Source of the DNA: Planctomycetota bacterium
GTDB lineage: Bacteria > Planctomycetota > UBA1135 > GCA-002686595
DNA: 64,000 nt
Assembly: GCA_016714045.1 (NCBI GenBank)
Contig: JADJNY010000006.1
Span: 1-64,000 of the forward strand
Direction: 5' to 3'
Below are positions 14,818-23,909 of the stretch, piece by piece. The stretch's first letter is position 1. Each line of letters begins with the position of its first letter. A model generated the notes under the pieces. It worked only from the letters and a program-made list of their open reading frames with translations. It had not been told where the DNA came from and did no database searches. Made by a program: the position numbers and the translations under genes.

Positions 14818-17040
14818 TCAACTCGCCGCGGGAGCGGGGAGGACGCGGAGCTTGGCCAGGAGGTCGCGCGCGCCGTGTGTCCGCACGAGCGAGGCGAGCA
14901 TGAGGACCGCCAGGATCACCGCGGCGACGACCTCGAAGCCGAGCCCGTGCTCGTGCGTCCCGCCGACCTGCGCGCGCGGAGCGAGGTCGAGCGCGGAGTA
15001 CACGGCGTCGACCGCGAACCCGAGCAAGAGCGTGACCACCGCGAGCGACGCGACGTGGACGAGCACGACCCGCCCGCCGAGGTGCTTCCGGAGCGCGAAG
15101 AGCGAACCGAGGTTCGTCGCCGGGCTCGCGAGCAGGAACACGAACGCGGCGCCAGGGCTCATCCCCTTGAGGATCAAGGTCGCGGCGATCGGCGTCGACG
15201 CGGCCGCGCAGACGTACATCGGGATGCCGAGCGCGAGCATGAGCAGCATGCCGCCGAAGCCCTGCGCGGTGGGATGGGCGAACAGGTCGGCGGGCACGAG
15301 CACTGCGATGACCCCGCTGATCAAGGTGCCGAGCAGGAGCGAGATCGAGAGGTCGTCGAGCATCGTCACGAACGCGTGGCGGAGGACGCGCACGACGAAC
15401 GGACGCGGCGGCGCGGAACGATCGGCGGCCCCGAGGGCTGCGTCGGCCGTGCAGGCGGGGCCGCACTCCGTCACCGCGGGCTCGGCGCCGCCCTGGGCCG
15501 GGCGCTCCGACGCGTGCGGTCCAGCATCGGCCCGGACAGAGCCGTCGGCGTGCGGATGGGCGTGCGGATGTCCGTGAGCATGTCCATGCGCATGTCCATG
15601 CGCATGGCCGTGTGCATGTCCGTGCAGATGCTCGTGGCCGTTGTCGTGCTCGTGCCCGTGCTCGTGCAGCGATGCGGCTCGATTCGGAGCCACGCTCCCG
15701 CGCACCGCGGAGCGCGCGGGAGCCTCCACCGCTCGCGCGATCCGCACGACGGCGGTCGGTGCCGTCGCGACGGGCGCCTCGTCGCAGCAGGCGTGCGCTG
15801 CGGCGGGCTCCTCCGCGGCCTGAGGCGACTCGGGCGCGCGGTCGTGCCCGCCGCGCACAAAGAGGTTCACGACGCTCCCGGTGAACACCGCGGAGAGCAC
15901 CGCGCCGATCGGCCGCGCGATCGTCATCACCGGGTCGAGCAGGGCCCACGTGACGGTCACCGAGTCGATGCCCGTCTCGGGCGTCGCGATCAGGAAGGAC
16001 GAGGTGGCGCCCTTGCTCGCGCCCGCCCGCCGCAGCTCGACCGCGACCGGCACGACGGCGCACGAGCACAGCGGGAGCGGCGCGCCGATCAGCGCCGCAG
16101 CGCCGACGGACTTGAGGTCGTCGCCGCGCAGATGGCGCGTCCACCGCTGCGTGCGAAGGACCTGGGACAGCACGCCCGCGACGAGGAACCCGAGCAAGAG
16201 GTACGGCGCGAAGTCGACGAAGATCGCGACGCTCGCGCGGAGCACCTCGGCCAGAAACTCGACGGAACCCGCGAGCCCGGGGAGCGACAAGGCGGTGATG
16301 CCGACGCCGACGAGCACGGCGAGGAGCTTCAAGCCCGGCCGATCCGCGCCGTGGAACACCTCGGGCAGGAGGTCGCACACCGCGACGTACAGGAACGTCC
16401 CGCACGCGAGCCCCGTCAGGAGCGCGTCGATGCCGTGTCCGAACCCGATCAGTCCGCTGCCGAAGAGCAACCCCGCCGGCTCGATCGCCGCGAAGAGCAC
16501 GAGCAGCCCGATCGTGCGCGCGCGCCCGAGGTTCGCGAGCCGCATGACCGTCGCGAGCGAGAACGTCTCCGTCGCCTTGTGGATCAGGATCGACACGAGG
16601 AACTGCGTGCGCGCGTCGGGGTCCGCGAGGATCGCGGTCAGCGCGACGCCCGCCGTCAGCGCATGGAGCGAGAGCCCGACGAAGGTCGCGACCCACAGGC
16701 TCGTGTGCGGGTCCGCGCTCTTCGTGCGCGTCCACGCGGGCAGCCACACGCGCTCGATCGCGAACAGGATCAGGAGCCCGACGAGCGCGGCCACCCAGGG
16801 GAGCGAGCTCGGCTCCGCCGCCTCCCCAGCGTGCACGTGGCCGTGGCCATGACCGTCGCCTTCGGCGCCGGCGAGGTGCGGCAGGAGGTGCAGGAAGATC
16901 GTCCCGAGGAAGATCCCCGCGGCGAGCGCCACGAAGACGTGCAGCCCGCGGTCCGACCACCTCCGATACAGCGGCAGCAACGCGCCGATCAGGCTCGCGA
17001 GGAGGAGCAGCAGGGCGGTCTCGAGGGCAGTCAGGTCCAC
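14818..17040 (-). CDS. ZIP metal transporter fused to DUF318/SO_0444-type metal permease
   Basis: 740 aa. Residues 1-265 are a ZIP-family transporter: eight hydrophobic segments, a His-rich loop (GHGHGHVHAGE near 65-75), and the metal-site motif HKATETFSLATV. From about 270 a second membrane unit begins, with APLPLCSCAVVPVAVELR near 320-337, the CSC signature of the DUF318 permease family that includes SO_0444-type Cu/Zn exporters. It is split by a cytoplasmic linker (about 400-540) holding CCDE, a run of 12-bp His-codon repeats and CGPAC. A final membrane block has GIPMYVCAAASTPIAATL. The fusion of an uptake-type and an export-type family in one chain is unusual. Confidence 0.85.
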   Translation of the reverse strand: MDLTALETALLLLLASLIGALLPLYRRWSDRGLHVFVALAAGIFLGTIFLHLLPHLAGAEGDGHGHGHVHAGEAAEPSSLPWVAALVGLLILFAIERVWLPAWTRTKSADPHTSLWVATFVGLSLHALTAGVALTAILADPDARTQFLVSILIHKATETFSLATVMRLANLGRARTIGLLVLFAAIEPAGLLFGSGLIGFGHGIDALLTGLACGTFLYVAVCDLLPEVFHGADRPGLKLLAVLVGVGITALSLPGLAGSVEFLAEVLRASVAIFVDFAPYLLLGFLVAGVLSQVLRTQRWTRHLRGDDLKSVGAAALIGAPLPLCSCAVVPVAVELRRAGASKGATSSFLIATPETGIDSVTVTWALLDPVMTIARPIGAVLSAVFTGSVVNLFVRGGHDRAPESPQAAEEPAAAHACCDEAPVATAPTAVVRIARAVEAPARSAVRGSVAPNRAASLHEHGHEHDNGHEHLHGHAHGHAHGHAHGHAHGHPHAHPHADGSVRADAGPHASERPAQGGAEPAVTECGPACTADAALGAADRSAPPRPFVVRVLRHAFVTMLDDLSISLLLGTLISGVIAVLVPADLFAHPTAQGFGGMLLMLALGIPMYVCAAASTPIAATLILKGMSPGAAFVFLLASPATNLGSLFALRKHLGGRVVLVHVASLAVVTLLLGFAVDAVYSALDLAPRAQVGGTHEHGLGFEVVAAVILAVLMLASLVRTHGARDLLAKLRVLPAPAAS
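15556..15639. repeat. Seven 12-bp tandem units encoding a His-rich linker
   Basis: Seven consecutive 12-base units of the form ATGTCCATGCGC (two identical, others with 1-5 changes), read on the minus strand as GHAHGHAH-type repeats. It is a coding repeat that can vary in copy number; it sets the length of the metal-binding linker in the fused transporter. Confidence 0.8.
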
Positions 17041-17404
17041 GGGATCCGGCTCCTCGGCGGAGAAGGCGGGGCACCGTTATAGGGTGCGGGCTCCGTTCCG
17101 TCTCGTCCGGCCTCGTTCTCGCCCCCGACCGCCCCCCCTCCGAGCACGAGGTCCTCCGCGAGAGCGCCAACGCCGCGCCCCTTGTCTTCGTAGCCGAGGG
17201 CCCGCCTGGTGGGATCGCGCACGCGCGGCCCCGCCCAGCCCCCCTCGCCGAAGGCAGGACTTGCCAGCTCGGCGAATCGCGGGTACGACCTACCCCCTTT
17301 TTCATCGCCGGTCGCGGAACTCGCTCCGCGCCTGGCGGCGACGCTTCTGTGTCATCCCCGGAGGCTCGAACCCCCCGTCGCGCGGCACCGCCGCGGACCT
17401 CCTC
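17041..17404. other. Intergenic region upstream of the Gld-type ABC operon
   Basis: 364 bases between divergent genes. TTGCCA (17261-17266), 17 nt, and TACGAC (17284-17289) form a weak plus-strand promoter candidate for the ABC operon. The small open frames here show no convincing start signal or protein-like composition. Nothing else is seen. Confidence 0.4.
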
Positions 17405-18127
17405 ATGATGCTCCAGATCCAAAACCTGACCAAGGACTTCGGCTCGCTCCGCGCCGTCGACGGCGTTTCGTTCTCCGTCGACAAGGGCGAGGTGCTGGGC
17501 TTCCTCGGGCCGAACGGCGCGGGCAAGTCGACGACGATGAAGATGGCCACGGGCTTCCTCTCCCCCACGTCGGGGACGGCCTCGATCTGCGGCCACGACA
17601 TCCTGAATGCCCCGCTCGCGGCGAAGCGCTGCATCGGCTACCTGCCCGAAGGTGCGCCCGCCTATCCGGACATGACGCCGGAGAGCTTCCTGCACTTCAT
17701 CGCGGACATCCGAGGGATCGCGCGCGGCGACCGTGACGCGCTCATCGCGGAGGTCGTGCGCAAGGTGCACATCGAGCACGTCATGCACCAGCGCATCGAG
17801 ACGCTCTCGAAGGGCTACAAGCGCCGCGTCGGTCTCGCGCAGGCGATCCTCCACGATCCGCAGGTGCTGGTCATGGACGAGCCGACGGACGGCCTCGATC
17901 CCAACCAGAAGCACGAGGTGCGCAAGCTGATCCGCTCGATGGCGAAGGAGAAGGCGATCGTGCTCTCCACGCACATCCTCGAGGAAGTCGAGGCCGTGTG
18001 CACGCGCGCGATCATCATCGCGCGGGGGCGTGTGCTCTTCGACGGCACGCCCGAGCAGCTCACCTCGCAGGGACCGATCGACGAGGTCTTCCGTCGCATC
18101 ACGACCGGCGACCGAACGGCCGCCTGA
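17405..18127 (+). CDS. ABC transporter ATP-binding protein (GldA-like)
   Basis: 240 aa, complete ABC ATPase: Walker A GPNGAGKST near 36-44, signature LSKGYKRRVGLAQA near 137-150, Walker B VLVMDEPTDGLDP near 156-168 and the switch His in LSTHILEE. It starts at tandem ATGs (17405 or 17408). It is followed after 10 bases by its permease, then by GldG-like and DUF4340 genes, the usual arrangement of the gliding-type ABC cluster (GldA-GldF-GldG). In planctomycetes this cluster is widespread and its cargo is unknown; no motility should be concluded from it. Confidence 0.9.
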   Translation: MMLQIQNLTKDFGSLRAVDGVSFSVDKGEVLGFLGPNGAGKSTTMKMATGFLSPTSGTASICGHDILNAPLAAKRCIGYLPEGAPAYPDMTPESFLHFIADIRGIARGDRDALIAEVVRKVHIEHVMHQRIETLSKGYKRRVGLAQAILHDPQVLVMDEPTDGLDPNQKHEVRKLIRSMAKEKAIVLSTHILEEVEAVCTRAIIIARGRVLFDGTPEQLTSQGPIDEVFRRITTGDRTAA

Positions 18128-18137
18128 GGACCACGCC

Positions 18138-18869
18138 ATGCGCAACATCGTCTCCATCGCGAAGCGCGAGCTCGGCGGCTACTTCTCGACGCCGGTCGCC
18201 TACGTCTTCCTCATCGTCTACCTGCTCCTCGCGAACGGGCTGACGCTCTTCATCACGCGGTTCTACGAGCGGGAGCAGGCCGACCTGCTCGCGTTCTTCA
18301 CGTGGCATCCGTGGGTGTACCTCTTCCTCGTACCCGCGGTCACCATGCGCCTCTGGGCCGAGGAGCGCCGCCAAGGCACGATCGAGCTGCTCTTCACGCT
18401 GCCGATCACGCTCGCCGAATCCGTCGTGGGCAAGTTCCTCGCGGCGTGGGCCTTCACGGGCATCGCCCTCTTGCTGACGATCCCGATCTGGATCACGGTC
18501 AACGTGCTCGGCAAGCCCGACAACGGCGTGATCCTGTCGAGCTACGTCGGCAGCTTCCTGATGGCGGGCGCCTACCTCGCCATCGGGTCGGTCGTCTCCT
18601 CCAGCACGAAGAACCAGGTCATCGCGTTCGTCGTCAGCGCGGTGCTGTGCCTCGTCTTCGTGCTCGCGGGCCTGCCCGGGGTCATGGATGTCCTCGACTG
18701 GATGCCGAACGTCGTGCTCGAGACGCTGCGTTCGTTCAGTTTCCTCGCGCACTTCGAGTCGATCCAGACCGGCGTGATCGACCTGCGCGACATCACGTTC
18801 TTCCTGAGCCTGATCGCGACGTGCCTGGTCGTGAACGCGATCGTCCTCGACATGAAGAAGGCGAGCTGA
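18138..18869 (+). CDS. ABC-2 type permease (GldF-like)
   Basis: 243 aa with six predicted transmembrane segments (for example VAYVFLIVYLLLANGLTLF, AWAFTGIALLLTIPIWI, VIAFVVSAVLCLVFVLAGL). It has the N-terminal IAKRELGGYFSTPVAY motif typical of GldF-type permeases and the LWAEERRQGTIELLFTLPI segment shared by ABC-2 permeases. It lies 10 bases after the ATPase and 9 before the GldG-like gene, so the genes form one operon. Confidence 0.88.
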   Translation: MRNIVSIAKRELGGYFSTPVAYVFLIVYLLLANGLTLFITRFYEREQADLLAFFTWHPWVYLFLVPAVTMRLWAEERRQGTIELLFTLPITLAESVVGKFLAAWAFTGIALLLTIPIWITVNVLGKPDNGVILSSYVGSFLMAGAYLAIGSVVSSSTKNQVIAFVVSAVLCLVFVLAGLPGVMDVLDWMPNVVLETLRSFSFLAHFESIQTGVIDLRDITFFLSLIATCLVVNAIVLDMKKAS

Positions 18870-18878
18870 GTACCCGTC

Positions 18879-20777
18879 ATGAAGAAACTGCTCTCCCTCG
18901 GCGGACTCGCGCTCGTGCTGGTCCTGTTCCTCGTGGTGAACGTGCTCTTCAACGCGCTGTTCACGTCCACGCGCTTCGACCTGACCGAGAACAAGCTCTA
19001 CACGCTCTCGTCGGGCGCGAAGAACGTCGTCTCGAAGCTCAACGACCCGGTCAAGCTCAAGTTCTACTTCTCGCGCAAGCTCCTCGCGGAGTCGGACGCT
19101 GCGCCGCTGATCGGCTACGGCGACCGCGTGCGCGAACTGCTCGAGGAGTTCGTCGCGAGCTCGAACGGCAAGCTCACGCTCGAGGTGTTCGACCCCGAGC
19201 CGTTCTCCGAAGAGGAGGACCGCGCCGTCGGCTTCGGGCTCTCCGGCGCACCCGTCACCGCGGGCGGCGAGAAGGCCTACTTCGGCCTCGCCGCGACGGG
19301 GACGACGGACATGGAGGAGGTCATCCCCTTCTTCGACCAGCGCAAGGAAGAGTCGCTCGAGTACGACATCACGCGCCTCGTCTACAACATCTCGAACCCG
19401 AAGAAGAAGGTCGTCGGGCTGATCACGAAGCTACCGCTCGAGGGCGATCCGATGGCCCGCATGCGCAACCCGCGCGCGGCGCCTGAGGAGTGGGCGATCC
19501 TCGAGCAGATACGCGCTCAGTTCGACGTGCGCACACTCGCGGACGGCGTGACCGCGATCGACAAGGACGTCGACGTCCTGCTCGTCGTTCACCCGCAGCA
19601 GCTCGTGCCGGAGACGCTCTACGCGATCGACCAGTACGTGCTCGGCGGCGGCAAGGCCGTCGTGTTCGCCGATCCGCACTGCGAGGTCCAGCAGGTCCAG
19701 CGCGACCCCAACAACCCGCTCCAGGACATGATGGCGGACCGCAGCTCGTCGCTCGGCGCGCTCTTCGACGCTTGGGGCATCGAGATGAAGGCGGACGAGA
19801 TCGCGGGCGATCGCGACAACGCCTTGCGCGTCAACTACGGCGGACAGGGCGTCGAGTACCTCGTTTGGCTCGGCTTCAACAAGGACAAGGGCGCGCTCTC
19901 GACCACCGACTTCACGACGAACCAGCTCGGTCTCGTGCGGATGGCGACCGCGGGCATCCTCTCCAAGAAGGACGGGGGCACGACGTCGATCACGCCGCTG
20001 ATCGAAACGAGCAAGGCCTCGCAGCGCATCCAGAAGTCGCAGATTCAGTTCGGCCCCAATCCGCCGGGACTGTTGCAGTCCTTCAAGTCCGGCGACGAGA
20101 AGTTGATGCTCGCCGCGCGCGTCAGCGGGCCGGCGAAAACCGCCTTCCCGGACGGGAGCCCGAAGGCGAAGGAGCCGCCCGTCGATGGCGCCACGAAGCC
20201 CGAGGAGCCCGCGACGATCCAGGAGTCCAAGGAGATCAACGTCATCGTCGTCGCCGACGCCGACCTGCTCTCGAACAACTTCTGGGCGGACATCAAGGAC
20301 TTCCTGGGCATCCAGAAGATCATGATCAAGACCGCGGACAACTGTGACTTCCTGTTGAACGCGCTCGACAACCTGTCCGGATCGAACGACCTGATCAGCC
20401 TGCGCAGCCGCGGCAAGTACCAGCGTCCGTTCGACAAGGTGGTCCAGATCCGCAAGGACGCGGAGGTGAAGTTTCGCCAGCGCGAGAAGGAGCTCGAAGA
20501 CAAGCTCCGCGACACGGAAACGAAGATCAGCGAGCTCCAGCGCGGCAAGGAAGGCGAGGGCGCGATCGTGCTCAACGAAGAGCAGATCGCGGAGCTCGAG
20601 AAGTTCCGCGAGGAGCAGGTGAAGACGCGCCAGGACCTCCGGCGCGTGAAGCACGACCTCCTGCAGGACGTCGAGAGCCTCGGCCGCACCGTGACCCTGG
20701 CGAACCTGGCGATCATGCCGCTGCTCATCCTGGGCTTCGCGCTGGCCTTCCTGCTGCGCAAGAAGCAGTCGAGCTAG
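18879..20777 (+). CDS. GldG-family ABC auxiliary protein
   Basis: 632 aa. An N-terminal membrane helix (LGGLALVLVLFLVVNVLFNALF) is followed by the family motif TRFDLTENKLYTLSSGAKNVV. Then comes a large extracytoplasmic region containing the GldG/IFT52-like fold (VDVLLVVHPQQLVPETLYAIDQY). A coiled coil lies at about 520-600 (KFRQREKELEDKLRDTETKI onward), and a C-terminal membrane helix ends in LLRKKQSS. It is typical of the GldG-type partner of ABC permeases; molecular role unknown. Confidence 0.88.
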   Translation: MKKLLSLGGLALVLVLFLVVNVLFNALFTSTRFDLTENKLYTLSSGAKNVVSKLNDPVKLKFYFSRKLLAESDAAPLIGYGDRVRELLEEFVASSNGKLTLEVFDPEPFSEEEDRAVGFGLSGAPVTAGGEKAYFGLAATGTTDMEEVIPFFDQRKEESLEYDITRLVYNISNPKKKVVGLITKLPLEGDPMARMRNPRAAPEEWAILEQIRAQFDVRTLADGVTAIDKDVDVLLVVHPQQLVPETLYAIDQYVLGGGKAVVFADPHCEVQQVQRDPNNPLQDMMADRSSSLGALFDAWGIEMKADEIAGDRDNALRVNYGGQGVEYLVWLGFNKDKGALSTTDFTTNQLGLVRMATAGILSKKDGGTTSITPLIETSKASQRIQKSQIQFGPNPPGLLQSFKSGDEKLMLAARVSGPAKTAFPDGSPKAKEPPVDGATKPEEPATIQESKEINVIVVADADLLSNNFWADIKDFLGIQKIMIKTADNCDFLLNALDNLSGSNDLISLRSRGKYQRPFDKVVQIRKDAEVKFRQREKELEDKLRDTETKISELQRGKEGEGAIVLNEEQIAELEKFREEQVKTRQDLRRVKHDLLQDVESLGRTVTLANLAIMPLLILGFALAFLLRKKQSS

Positions 20778-20791
20778 AGGAGCACCACACG

Positions 20792-22097
20792 ATGAACTCG
20801 AAGACGATCGGCATCCTCGGGGCCGCGCTCGTGGCGCTGGCCGGAGTGACCGTGCTCACGCTGAACCACCGCGAACAGTCGGTGCAGAGCGCGGAGACAC
20901 GGACGAAGCTGTTCCCCTCCCTCAAGGCGAGCCTGAAGGACGCCGCGAAGATCGGGGTGCAGCGCAAGGACGGCTCGTTCACCCTCGAACGAACCGGGAC
21001 GACGTGGGGCCTCGCCGAGAAGGGCGGATTCCCCGTCGAGGGCGAGCCCGTCCGCAAGGCGCTGCTCGCGCTCGCCGAGATGGAGACCGTGGAGGCGAAG
21101 ACACAGAACCCGACCCTCTACGCCCAGCTCGGCGTCGAAGACGTCGAGTCCGAGGGCGCCAAGTCCGCGCTCGTGACCGTGCAGGACGGAGCCGGCAAGG
21201 AACTCGCCCGCCTCCTCGTCGGTAAGAACTACGAGAGCAAGAACTACGGTGCGCCCGGACAGAGCTATGTGCGCAAGCCCGGCGACGCGCAGTCGTGGCT
21301 CGTGAAGGGCCAGCTCGAGCTCAAGGAGAAGGGCGCCGACTGGCTCGCGAAGAAGATCCTCGAGGTGAAGCGCGAGCGCATGCGGACGGTGTCGATCGTC
21401 CACCCCGACGGCCACAAGGTCGCGGTGCAACGCGAGAGGCCGGACCAGACCGACTACACGCTGCTCGACCTCCCCGAAGGCAAGGAGCTCAAGTACGCGA
21501 CGATCGCGAGCACGCTCGCATCGGGCCTCGAGTACGTGAACCTAGAAGACGTGCAGGCCGCGGGGACCGTCGATTTCACGAAGGACGCGGGTCCGGTCGC
21601 GACGTTCACGTGCTTCGACGGGCTCGAGGTGACGGTTCGCTGCAAGGAGCAGGACGGCAAGACCTACGCGCAGTATTCGGCGGCGTACGTCGAGCCGCCC
21701 GCGCCGGCCGGCCCCGAGCCCGAGGCCCCAAAGGAGGGCGCGCCCGCGAAGAAGTCGCCCGACGAGGTGAAGAAGGAAGTCGACGCCCTCAACGCGACTC
21801 TCCAAGTGGACGTACGAAATCTCCTCCTACAACCGCAGCGCGTACTGGAAGCGGCTGGAGGACCTCGTCCAGGACAAGAAGCCGCCGACGCCGCCGGAAG
21901 GTCAAGACGGAGCGAGCTCGGACGGCACCTACAAGATTCCGAGCGACCTGCCCCCGGAGATCCAGGAGCAGATCAAGCAGCACCAGGAATCGCTCGGCAA
22001 CAAGACCGAGGTCGTCCCGGTGCCGCCGAAGCCCGCCGACGGCAGCACTGCGCCGGACGCCGGCACTCCGCCGACCCCGACGCCGCCGCACCGCTGA
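20792..22097 (+). CDS. DUF4340 protein, reading frame broken near 21800
   Basis: The fourth gene of the ABC cluster. The N-terminus has one membrane helix (TIGILGAALVALAGVTVLTL), then DUF4340 sequence (GTTWGLAEKGGFPVEGEPVRK..., ...YVRKPGDAQSWLV). From 20792 the frame runs to 22249, but after KKEVDALNA (about 21798) it turns into Arg/Ala-rich nonsense. In the shifted frame, WTYEISSYNRSAYWKRLEDLV restores the expected DUF4340 ending and continues through a Pro/Gln tail to TGA at 22095-22097. One inserted base or two lost bases at 21791-21806 (ACTCTCC) explains this. A perfect terminator follows the 22097 stop, which supports it as the true end. Confidence 0.8.
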
Positions 22098-22122
22098 GCG
22101 GCCCGACGATCGACCCCGAGCG

Positions 22123-22149
22123 CCACCCGCGAGCTCCCCTCGCGGGTGG
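22123..22149. terminator. Intrinsic terminator between convergent operons
   Basis: A perfect 11-bp stem, CCACCCGCGAG/CTCGCGGGTGG, with a 5-nt loop CTCCC, followed on the plus strand by TCGTGTTT. It lies 26 bases after the DUF4340 stop and 15 bases from the stop of the opposing Mpg gene, so it can serve both directions. Confidence 0.75.
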
Positions 22150-22163
22150 TCGTGTTTCCGGGG

Positions 22164-22775
22164 TCAGCGCGCGCGCATCGCGCTGCGCCGTGACACGAAC
22201 GGACTCGCGCGCACGACGAAGCGCAGTGGGAGGTCGCGAGCCTTCGTGATGCCGATGCGGGCGGTGATCTCGACATCCCCCACGTCGTGGTCGTCGCACC
22301 AGATCCCCAGCGGGCCAGAGAGGAGTGAGCGCCCGTCGTGCTCGAGACCGAGGCCGAGCGCCTGAACGAGCTTGCCAGGCCCGCTGCACAGCGCGCGAGG
22401 ATCGAGCGCACCCCTGCGGCGCCGCTGCAGCTCGAGGCCGCGCAACGGCTCGAGCGCGCGGACGAGCACGGCCTCTCCGCGCCCCTCGCGCCCCGTGCTG
22501 ACGTTGAAACAGCAGTGCACGCCGTAGATCCGGTAGACGTACGCGACGCCCGGCCGCTCGAACATCGAAGCGTTGCGCGACGTGCGGCCGGCATGCGAGT
22601 GCGATGCGGGATCCCCCTCCGCGAGATAGGCCTCCGTCTCGACGATGCGACCGGAGCAGAGCCCCTGAGCCGTCTGGTGCACGAGGAGGCAGCCCAGCAG
22701 GTCGCGGGCGACGGCCGGCGCGCTCCGCGCGAAGAACTCTCCCCCGAGCCGCCGCGAGCGGGGCGACCGCGTCAC
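22164..22775 (-). CDS. mpg: 3-methyladenine DNA glycosylase (AAG/Mpg family)
   Basis: 203 aa. It excises alkylated or deaminated purines in base-excision repair. ETEAYLAEGDPASHSHAG near 44-61 holds the catalytic Glu and the conserved DPA-H motif; the YVYRIYGVHCCFNVS strand near 77-91 and CSGPGKLVQALGL near 122-134 are also family signatures. The GTG at 22775 overlaps the upstream methyltransferase stop by 4 nt (GTGA), implying coupled translation. The length is normal for bacterial AAG. Confidence 0.9.
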   Translation of the reverse strand: MTRSPRSRRLGGEFFARSAPAVARDLLGCLLVHQTAQGLCSGRIVETEAYLAEGDPASHSHAGRTSRNASMFERPGVAYVYRIYGVHCCFNVSTGREGRGEAVLVRALEPLRGLELQRRRRGALDPRALCSGPGKLVQALGLGLEHDGRSLLSGPLGIWCDDHDVGDVEITARIGITKARDLPLRFVVRASPFVSRRSAMRAR

Positions 22776-23533
22776 CGATCGCGCCGGGCCGCCGGTTCCT
22801 CTCGACGCCGGCCCTCGGCGCGCTCCTTCTTGAAGATCATCAGGTGGTTGAAGCCGCGCAGGAAGAAGTTCTCCTCCGCGGCCGCCTTGTGGAAGTTGGG
22901 CTTCTCGAGCTTGCGGTTCCCGCGCACGACCGCGACGTGGTCGACGGCGCGAAAGCGCTGCTCGAGCTGGCCGAAGAAGCGCGCACCGATTCCGACGAAG
23001 CCGCGCTTCTTCTTGAAGCTGTCGCTGCAGTAGACGGCGAGGTAGCGGCGATCGCGGAGCACGCGATCCGCCTCGGCGAACACCTGCTCCATCGCGGCGA
23101 AGTACTCCCCGCCGAACGCATCGAGTTCGCCGATGCACTGGTCGTCGCCGGAGTACTCGAGGTGCGTCGAGTACGGCGGGTCCATGAAGACGAAATCGAC
23201 CTTGCCGTCTTCGAGGGGGAGCTTCCGGGCATCGGCGCGGAAGATGTCCGGGCGCGTGGGAGCGATGTCGTAGCCGAGCGCGCGCCGCTCGAGGCTCCGG
23301 GCGACATCAAGGGTCGTTCCCCCGCCGCAGAACGGATCGATCACGAGGTCGCCGGGGCGCGTGTACCGCGTGAGGAGGTTCCAGACGACGTAAGCGGGCG
23401 TCGCTCCCTGGAAGGCGGGGTTCCCGAGCCGAACGTCGCCGTACTGCTGCGACGGGTGGTACCAGAGGGTCGTCGTCTGGAGCCGCAGTGCCGGGCGCTC
23501 AGAAGACCGCGGCGGCGGCCGGTCGTCGGGCAT
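22772..23533 (-). CDS. Orphan adenine- or cytosine-specific DNA methyltransferase
   Basis: 253 aa. The SAM motif DPFCGGGTTLDVA (near 67-79) precedes the catalytic motif MDPPYSTHLEYSG (near 115-127). This order is not that of beta-class enzymes, where DPPY comes first. No target-recognition domain of usual size and no restriction endonuclease is nearby. An RNA (Trm11-like) substrate cannot be excluded because no THUMP domain is present and the FCGGGTT motif is shared. It overlaps the small membrane-protein gene by one base (TGATG) and Mpg by 4 nt. Confidence 0.7.
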   Translation of the reverse strand: MPDDRPPPRSSERPALRLQTTTLWYHPSQQYGDVRLGNPAFQGATPAYVVWNLLTRYTRPGDLVIDPFCGGGTTLDVARSLERRALGYDIAPTRPDIFRADARKLPLEDGKVDFVFMDPPYSTHLEYSGDDQCIGELDAFGGEYFAAMEQVFAEADRVLRDRRYLAVYCSDSFKKKRGFVGIGARFFGQLEQRFRAVDHVAVVRGNRKLEKPNFHKAAAEENFFLRGFNHLMIFKKERAEGRRREEPAARRDR

Positions 23534-23880
23534 CAGCTACCCGAACCCGAAAGCTCCGGGCGGTAGAGCGTCGCCGGAGCCGGACCGGCGTCGGTGGCGC
23601 CCGTCGAGAGAGTCGAGGCCGGGCTGGCGGCTTCGACCTCACCACACGGGAGAGCCGAAGCGTACGCACCGCAGGCCCGCAGAGTGGAAGGGGTGGAGTC
23701 GCGTTCCGCGGCTCGAACGGTCGAGCGCGGCCAGGCGCTGACGGCGTGTCGCCCGCTCTGCACGTACTCGTAAACGCTGAAGCCGGTGCCGCCCACGACC
23801 AGGAGGACGACGAACGCCAGACTCCGCGTCGAGAGGAAGCGGGGCAACGGATCGAGGCACGAGCGAAACACGTGTTTCAT
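23533..23880 (-). CDS. Small single-pass membrane protein
   Basis: 115 aa. A basic N-terminus (MKHVFRSCLDPLPRFLSTR) is followed by one helix (SLAFVVLLVVGGTGFSVYEYV) and a Ser/Ala/Thr-rich tail with two cysteines. No family recognised. It is the first gene of an operon with the methyltransferase and Mpg (TGATG overlap). A candidate promoter lies about 23 bases upstream. Confidence 0.5.
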   Translation of the reverse strand: MKHVFRSCLDPLPRFLSTRSLAFVVLLVVGGTGFSVYEYVQSGRHAVSAWPRSTVRAAERDSTPSTLRACGAYASALPCGEVEAASPASTLSTGATDAGPAPATLYRPELSGSGS

Positions 23881-23909
23881 AGCGGCGGAGCTACGCCCCG
23901 GCTACCGAG

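Noticed and set aside
15556..15639. Tandem 12-bp repeats as a CRISPR-like array
   Set aside because: The units are contiguous, without spacers, and encode His-rich sequence in frame.
17041..17222. 63-aa minus-strand frame upstream of the transporter gene
   Set aside because: No ribosome site and low-complexity Gly/Ala/Glu sequence.
12991..18157. Frames of 1363 and 1385 aa spanning several genes on either strand
   Set aside because: They run across well-supported genes (slyD, transporter, ABC ATPase) in other frames and show only low-complexity composition.
21791..21810. Programmed +1 frameshift in the DUF4340 gene
   Set aside because: No slippery codon followed by a stop or strong pause signal; other conserved genes nearby show similar single-base breaks.
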